A stretch of DNA of 64,000 bases, taken from positions 1,160,501 through 1,224,500 of the forward strand of contig JAUTXW010005215.1 in the NCBI GenBank assembly GCA_030620095.1, in the 5' to 3' direction. The notes below the pieces were generated by a model. That model was not told where the DNA came from. It ran no database searches and saw only the letters and a program-made list of their open reading frames with translations. Positions 37,701-43,700 of this stretch are shown here, piece by piece; position 1 is the stretch's first letter; each line of letters opens with the position of its first letter. Made by a program: the position numbers and the translations under genes. The stretch comes from Kuschelorhynchus macadamiae. Taxonomy: Eukaryota; Arthropoda; Insecta; Coleoptera; Curculionidae.

Positions 37701-40700
37701 TCCAAAACTGCAGTTAGTGCGGACACAGTAGAAAAATTTCTGCGAAAACCGTTTTGAGAATCGGGTATTATTTTTTTTATACTTAAGCATTTGATTGTAT
37801 AAAATTTTTTCTAAAACTTTAGATATAGTAGGCAAAATACTTATAATTCTTATGTCAGAATAGCTTTGGGGCTGGCTTATTTTTGCAAGGGGTTTTCCCA
37901 GTGCAATTTTCCATAACTCAGGTATATAGCTGTTTTCAATTATGTTATTAATAATATGTAAAATAATATGATCTATATGTGGACTACAGAGTTTTAGCAT
38001 TTTCATATTAATATTATCAACACCTTCTGCATTCGTCTTTATAATATTTAAGCACTCCTGTATATCCTTTATATTGGCTAATGAAAAACTAAATATATTT
38101 TGTGGGTTAAAAATAGTATTGTTGTAAAAAGTAATTTTGTTGTTACATTTGTTTGAAATGTTTTGTAAAAAGATAGCAAAATATGTATTAATATTTACTG
38201 GATTAGAAAGATTGGTAGGAAGTGTGTTTGATAAATTATTGCGGATACTCAGGTCTTTTAGGGTTCTCCATGTTAAAAAGGGATTATTCTGTCTACTAAT
38301 ATTGATCACGCTCACTACCCGATTTCTAAGTGTTTTGTAGTAAATTCGATTTTCATCAGTTCTATATTTTTTATATTTTTGCCAGGCTCTATCTCTTAAT
38401 TTTTTTAAATGTTTAATTTCTTCAGTTAACCAAGTAGTTTTAGGTTTGGTAATCCGAGCATTTCTAACTGGTGCATGTTTGTCAAATATATTCATAATTA
38501 ATAGGAAGTTTAACGGCCATTCGGACAAATAATTCTGCCTTTGATAAGCTAATTCAGGTATAGGGTCCAAATCTCACGGACCATTATACCGACAAACCTT
38601 TAAGCATTTTTCATCATCTCGACCGGCACAATTGACGACTTTGACTATATAACTTTCCATCGTATATAGTCAAACTGCCGTTGAATATTTTTCATCATCT
38701 CTACCATATGGCTTCATTGTCCTGATGAGCCCCAAAAGGGCGAAACGTCGTCAATTGTGCCGGTAGAGGTGATGAAAAATGCTTAAAGACTTGTCGGTAT
38801 AATGGTCCATGAGATTTGGACCCTATACCTGAATTAGCTTATCAAAGGCAGAATTATTTGTCCAAATGGCCGTTAAACTTCCTATTAATTTATCTACGGA
38901 CGTTATTTACTTTTTTGTTCTTATTGAAACTTTGGTCTAAAAAGCCGATATCATGGATTTTCATCCTTTGGCGCCGTCGTTTCGTTAACAATAGTTGCTA
39001 TCGCACAGCAAACAGAAAATTGAAAGCCTTCGCATATCGCGCTTGTGTTTTTAACTTTTACATTACTACTAGAGGTTCAAATAACAAGCCTCACACTTAT
39101 ACCCACAGATGACGCTTCTTTACTCTTTGGGTTAATTTCTTACTGCCTTAACTTTCCATCGCATATGTTCAAACTGCCGTTGAATATTTTTCATCATCTC
39201 TACCATATGGCTGCGTTGGCTCAAAAGGGCGAAACGTCGTCAATTGTGCCGGAAGAGATGATGAAAAATGCTTAAAGGCTTGTCGATATAATGGTCCATG
39301 AGATTTGGACCCTATACCTGATTTACCTTATCAAAGGCAGAATTATTTGTCCGAATGGCCGTTAAACTTCCTATTAATTTATCTACGGACGTTATTTACT
39401 TTTTTATATTAATAATGTATTTGTTGAAAATTGCTATTTTATTATCTAAATTATATGCTATAAAAAGATGATGCCATTGTAACTTTTTCAAATCCTTATA
39501 AAATTGTTCATGATTAAAATTTTTAAAACAACGATATTTAATAGTTTTGGGTGGAGGCTTCTTAATTTTGAAATTTAATTGAATATATACCAGGTTATGA
39601 TCGGAAACACCTTCGGAAGAGATTACACCTGACTTCTCCATGAAGTCGATATTATATATAAAGATAGGGTCGATTAGTGCTAGTTTCCTTTGTAACCCTA
39701 GTGGGATCCTCTAAAACCTGTGTAAAACCAAATGATTCGAAAGTGTTTACAACCGGGTTATTCAGATTAAAGAAATTTACATTAAAATCTCCCACACACA
39801 AAAGTAAATCTGCGCTTGGGAAAATGTCGCTTAAAGTCTTTTCAAAATCTGAGATAATGTTGTTGACGGGTGTATTCGGAGGCCTTTAAAAATTACCAAG
39901 TAGAACAACTTTATAACTTATTTAATTTTTTATAAATAAATGTTCTAATGACTGGGTGATCGGAAAATTGAATTGTATGTGTTCGTAATGTAAAGATGCC
40001 CACTCCGCCCCCTTTAAATTATCCTTACGAAGGAAATTATAAATATTTATCAGATCGGAGCTTATTTGTTCGGTTAGCAACGTCTCAGTAACCATAATAA
40101 TATCATAGTCATTAGAGTAAATAATATGTGAAAAATCATTAAAACCTGATGATCTTACATTAAGATGAGCAATTTTCATAGTTTACTAAAAAATATTTCA
40201 TAAAATAAATTCATAGCAGTGACAAGCGATCAATATTTTTCTTTAAAACCGATTTTAAGAGAGTGCGATATTGCGATATACACTTACAAAATAAAGAACA
40301 AAGAAAAAAAATGGAGGCGAAAAATATATCAACTGAGCAGCCAACGAAATTAAGATGGGGGTCTGCCAAAGTACAGTCGACCGACCAAAATATAATATAC
40401 AATGAGGGCAAAAAGTCCTCCTTGAAATGTGTCAAAAACTATACAAGTTGGGTAAAAAAGTTTCATATAAAAGTTGTATAGTTCCTTACGGTTAATGATT
40501 CAAAAATGTCTTAAAATATACAGGGTGTTTTAAAATCAAGTTACACGCCAACACTTCAGAATCTCTAATGGAACACCCTGTATATTATTCCATTTTAAGA
40601 ATCTACATGAAATTCTGATCATGTTTTATTAAGCATACCCTATCCCTAAAGTCAACTGTTTTTGAGATAAAAAAAATGAGAAAACTGTTTTACAAAATTT

Positions 40701-43700
40701 TTTTAATAACTATTAACAACGATAGTCTAAAATTCTAAATGATGCGTTTTAACGCAATAAATGCTGGAACTGTTGTCCGTTCACTTCCTGACAATATCCT
40801 AATCGATTGATGAACTCTTGTTGTAGATTTCGAATGAAAGTAGGTGGGATTTGTCGGATTTCATCTCTTATACGATTTTTCAGCGCATCGATATTAGGAG
40901 GTCTGTTCAAATAAACTTTGCTCTTTAAATATCCCCACAGAAAATAATCTAGGGGAGTTAAGTCCGGGGACCTGGCCGGCCATTCGTAGGGACCACGACG
41001 TCCTATCCACCTGTTAGGAAATATTTCACTGAGATACTGCCGAACAGGTAGCGCGTAGTGAGGTGGTGCTCCATCTTGTTGGAACCACATTGCTGCAGTA
41101 GGCATATCGGGCTCATTACCTGGATATAATTGAGCTAAGGCAAGAATCACCTCGAGTTATAAAAAATCAAGACAAATTTCGCCGGTTAAATTTATGTCGA
41201 AAAAGTAGGGACCTATAATTCTATCTTGAAATATTCCAGCCCAAACATTGATTTTCTCGGGATATTGCGCATGAGCCACTTGAGCCCAATGGGGATTCTC
41301 TGTAGACCAATATCTACAGTTTTGTCGGTTGACAGTACAATTAAGAAAAAAGGTGGCTTCATCGGAAAATAAAATATTTCTACAAAAGAATGGATCCAGG
41401 TTGCACCGCTCTTGCATACTTTCGCAAAACTCAAGTCGGCGGTCAAAGTCGTCTTCATTTAATTCATGGATTAATCTTATTTTGTAGGGATGATACTTTG
41501 CCGTGTGCAGAATATTTTTTACCGATGATTGACTAAGGTTTAAATCTAATGCTACTTGACTCGTAGGTAAATGTGGATTTTCGTTATAACTGATCTAGTT
41601 TTGGCCTACCTGTTCTGGGAAGATCTTTTACACATCCATGATCACGAAATTTTTTGATAATTTTGCTAACTGTGGATTTTGCAATTTGCTTGTCTTCGCT
41701 CGGGATGCGTATTATTAAAAAGTTCACATACTTCGTCAAGATTTCTTTGGAGATCTCCCCATCCAAACATCATAAGAATTTCTATTCTTTCTCTTTCTGA
41801 AAGCATTTTTATCAGAAAAAAAGTAACTCTCCAACAATATGTTAAAGATTGACACAGTTTATTGTCAGTACATGACAGTTTCTATGGGAGTTCTAAAGTA
41901 ATCCACCAGGTTTCACTATGCATAGGGAAATGAGTTAATTTTGTTTAAAGCCAAATTTCCATGTTCTCATTTTTTTATCTCAAAAACAGTTGACTTTAGG
42001 GATAGGGTATGCTTAATAAAATATGATCAGAATTTCATGTAGATTCTTAAAATGAAATAATATACAGGGTGTTCCATTAGAGATTCTGAAGTTTTGGCGT
42101 GTAACTTGATTTTAAAACACCCTGTATATTTATTTTTAATCGTAAGGAACTATACAACTTTTATATGAATCTTTTTTACCCAACTTGTATAGTTTTTGAC
42201 ATATCTTAAGGTTTCCAGACTTTATGCCCTCATATTAAATATATATATAAACAAAAAAAGAGCACAAAAGAAATGGGTTCCATGCATGTCTTGTCATAAA
42301 TTTCAAAATTTTATATTGTACCAAAGGATGAAGTATTCCGAGGAAGACAAACTGAACATCATCAAATATACTATGGTTTAAATAGTGCCCTAAGAGTAAG
42401 ACGTGAATATCGTACGTTATATCAGAACTGTATATTTATATTGTCAAAGTCATAAAACTGACAGTTTGTTTGAACTAGGTGTTGAGGTAGTTTTCTGCAG
42501 CACCTTCAGTGCTCCCTATTTCATGCAGCTTTGCAAATTTTCACGAATTTTAACTTGAACTTAGAAACGTGAAAGCTTTTTAAACAAAAAAAATTATAGA
42601 AAAATCCAAAATTAAGAAAAAGATACATAACTTCAGTAGCAAAAAAGCATTACCTTCCCTACGAAAATGGTTGGGTAATCTACTTTTCTTTTGTCAGAAT
42701 TATCTTAAATACTTTAAATTATTATGGCCTTTATTCCATACATTATATTCAACAAAATCCACCATCTATCATCAAAAATTTTAAAAAAATACCACGTAAT
42801 ATTATTCCGCCACAAAAGCGTAAGAGCCAGTACGCAAGTAAAATTCGATCAAAATTAAAAACCTTTAGAAAGAAACGCACGACCCGAAATATGTTGTAAT
42901 ATAGATTATAATCGGCATGCTGCCCATAACATGGGTTATTATAGCAATAATTGATCAATTTAATCTTTCTTTTTCACCTTATTATATACTTAAATAAATT
43001 ATAAAAATGTTCTAGAAAATGTTTAGTTGACAGACTGAAACATTAATATAATTGTTTAAATTTTTCGTCTCATATTCTAAACTTAGTGCAAATGAAATGC
43101 TTAAAATTTGTGAAGATGAGAAAATGAGCCGTGTATTCCCTTAATCATTAAAGTTAGCAAATTTAATAACAATAAAATTCCAGTTTTCTTGTTTAACAAT
43201 AAGTCGCACTTCTTTTTGAAACTCATGTTTAAAAAATTTGACTATTAGTGCTACATGACTTACAAAAAAAATAGCCGCATTATTAAACAGATTTTTTTAC
43301 AAAGAACTAATAAATGTTAGTGTTTTGATTAGTTTTGAAAGCCGTTTTAAGACTTTATAAATTAAATTTAAATTATTTATAGTAAGACACAAGCACTTTA
43401 AAGGAGTAAGTAATGTTAACAACATAGTAACTTATTATTGCCTACCCTGTTTCAAAAACCTCTGCACACCACTGGTAGACTTCAAGTTTTATTCCTTATA
43501 AATTAAATATAAATTTGGACCATTTATCATTTAATGTCATTTAATAAAAACTTTAAATTGGATACACTTAAATACGCTAGCCACAAAAACGTAAAATATT
43601 AGTAAATAGTAAATATTTCTTTTGAAAAATTAACTGATTTGTCCAGAAATTGATTTGTCTTTTTAAAAGCTTCTCATATAAGCAAGTATTGAATTAAAGG

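Larger units (their letters stand above)
36125..40440 (-). mobile_element. LINE-2: near full-length non-LTR retrotransposon
   Basis: Minus-strand element with an AP endonuclease (from ATG 40179: MKIAHLNVRS, IIMVTETLLTEQI, then VSDHNLVYIQLNF). The linker/RT follows (DKHAPVRNARITKPKTTWLT; SYSDIRIISILPTISKVLEK; VLLDFSKAFDTLDHKLLC; HSGVPQASILSPLLF), then the C-terminal region ending at 36540 (HKTAIFRRGFSYYSIN). The 3' end is an AAT/TTA trinucleotide tail at 36128-36156. The EN and RT are split by a 907-bp insertion (38499-39405). There are several frameshifts, and the DDTQLYYS catalytic box is out of frame after 37385. It looks like the CR1/Jockey group. It lies in intron 2 of gene 1. Confidence 0.85.
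40402..42235. repeat. Inverted flanks outside the DD41D mariner
   Basis: The 117 bp left of the mariner (40402-40518) and the 109 bp right of it (42127-42235) are inverted copies of each other (GAGGGCA ... AACTATACAAGTTGGGTAAA). The left piece continues into the 5' region of LINE-2. Either the mariner's inverted ends are longer than the ACAGGGTGT terminus implies, or it landed in the middle of an inverted LINE 5' fragment. Confidence 0.75.

Noticed and set aside
38816..39112. Frame starting MDPIPELAYQRQNYLS as part of the LINE protein
   Set aside because: The same segment occurs three times in both orientations within the hammerhead element; it is non-coding repeat sequence fused to LINE frames by chance.
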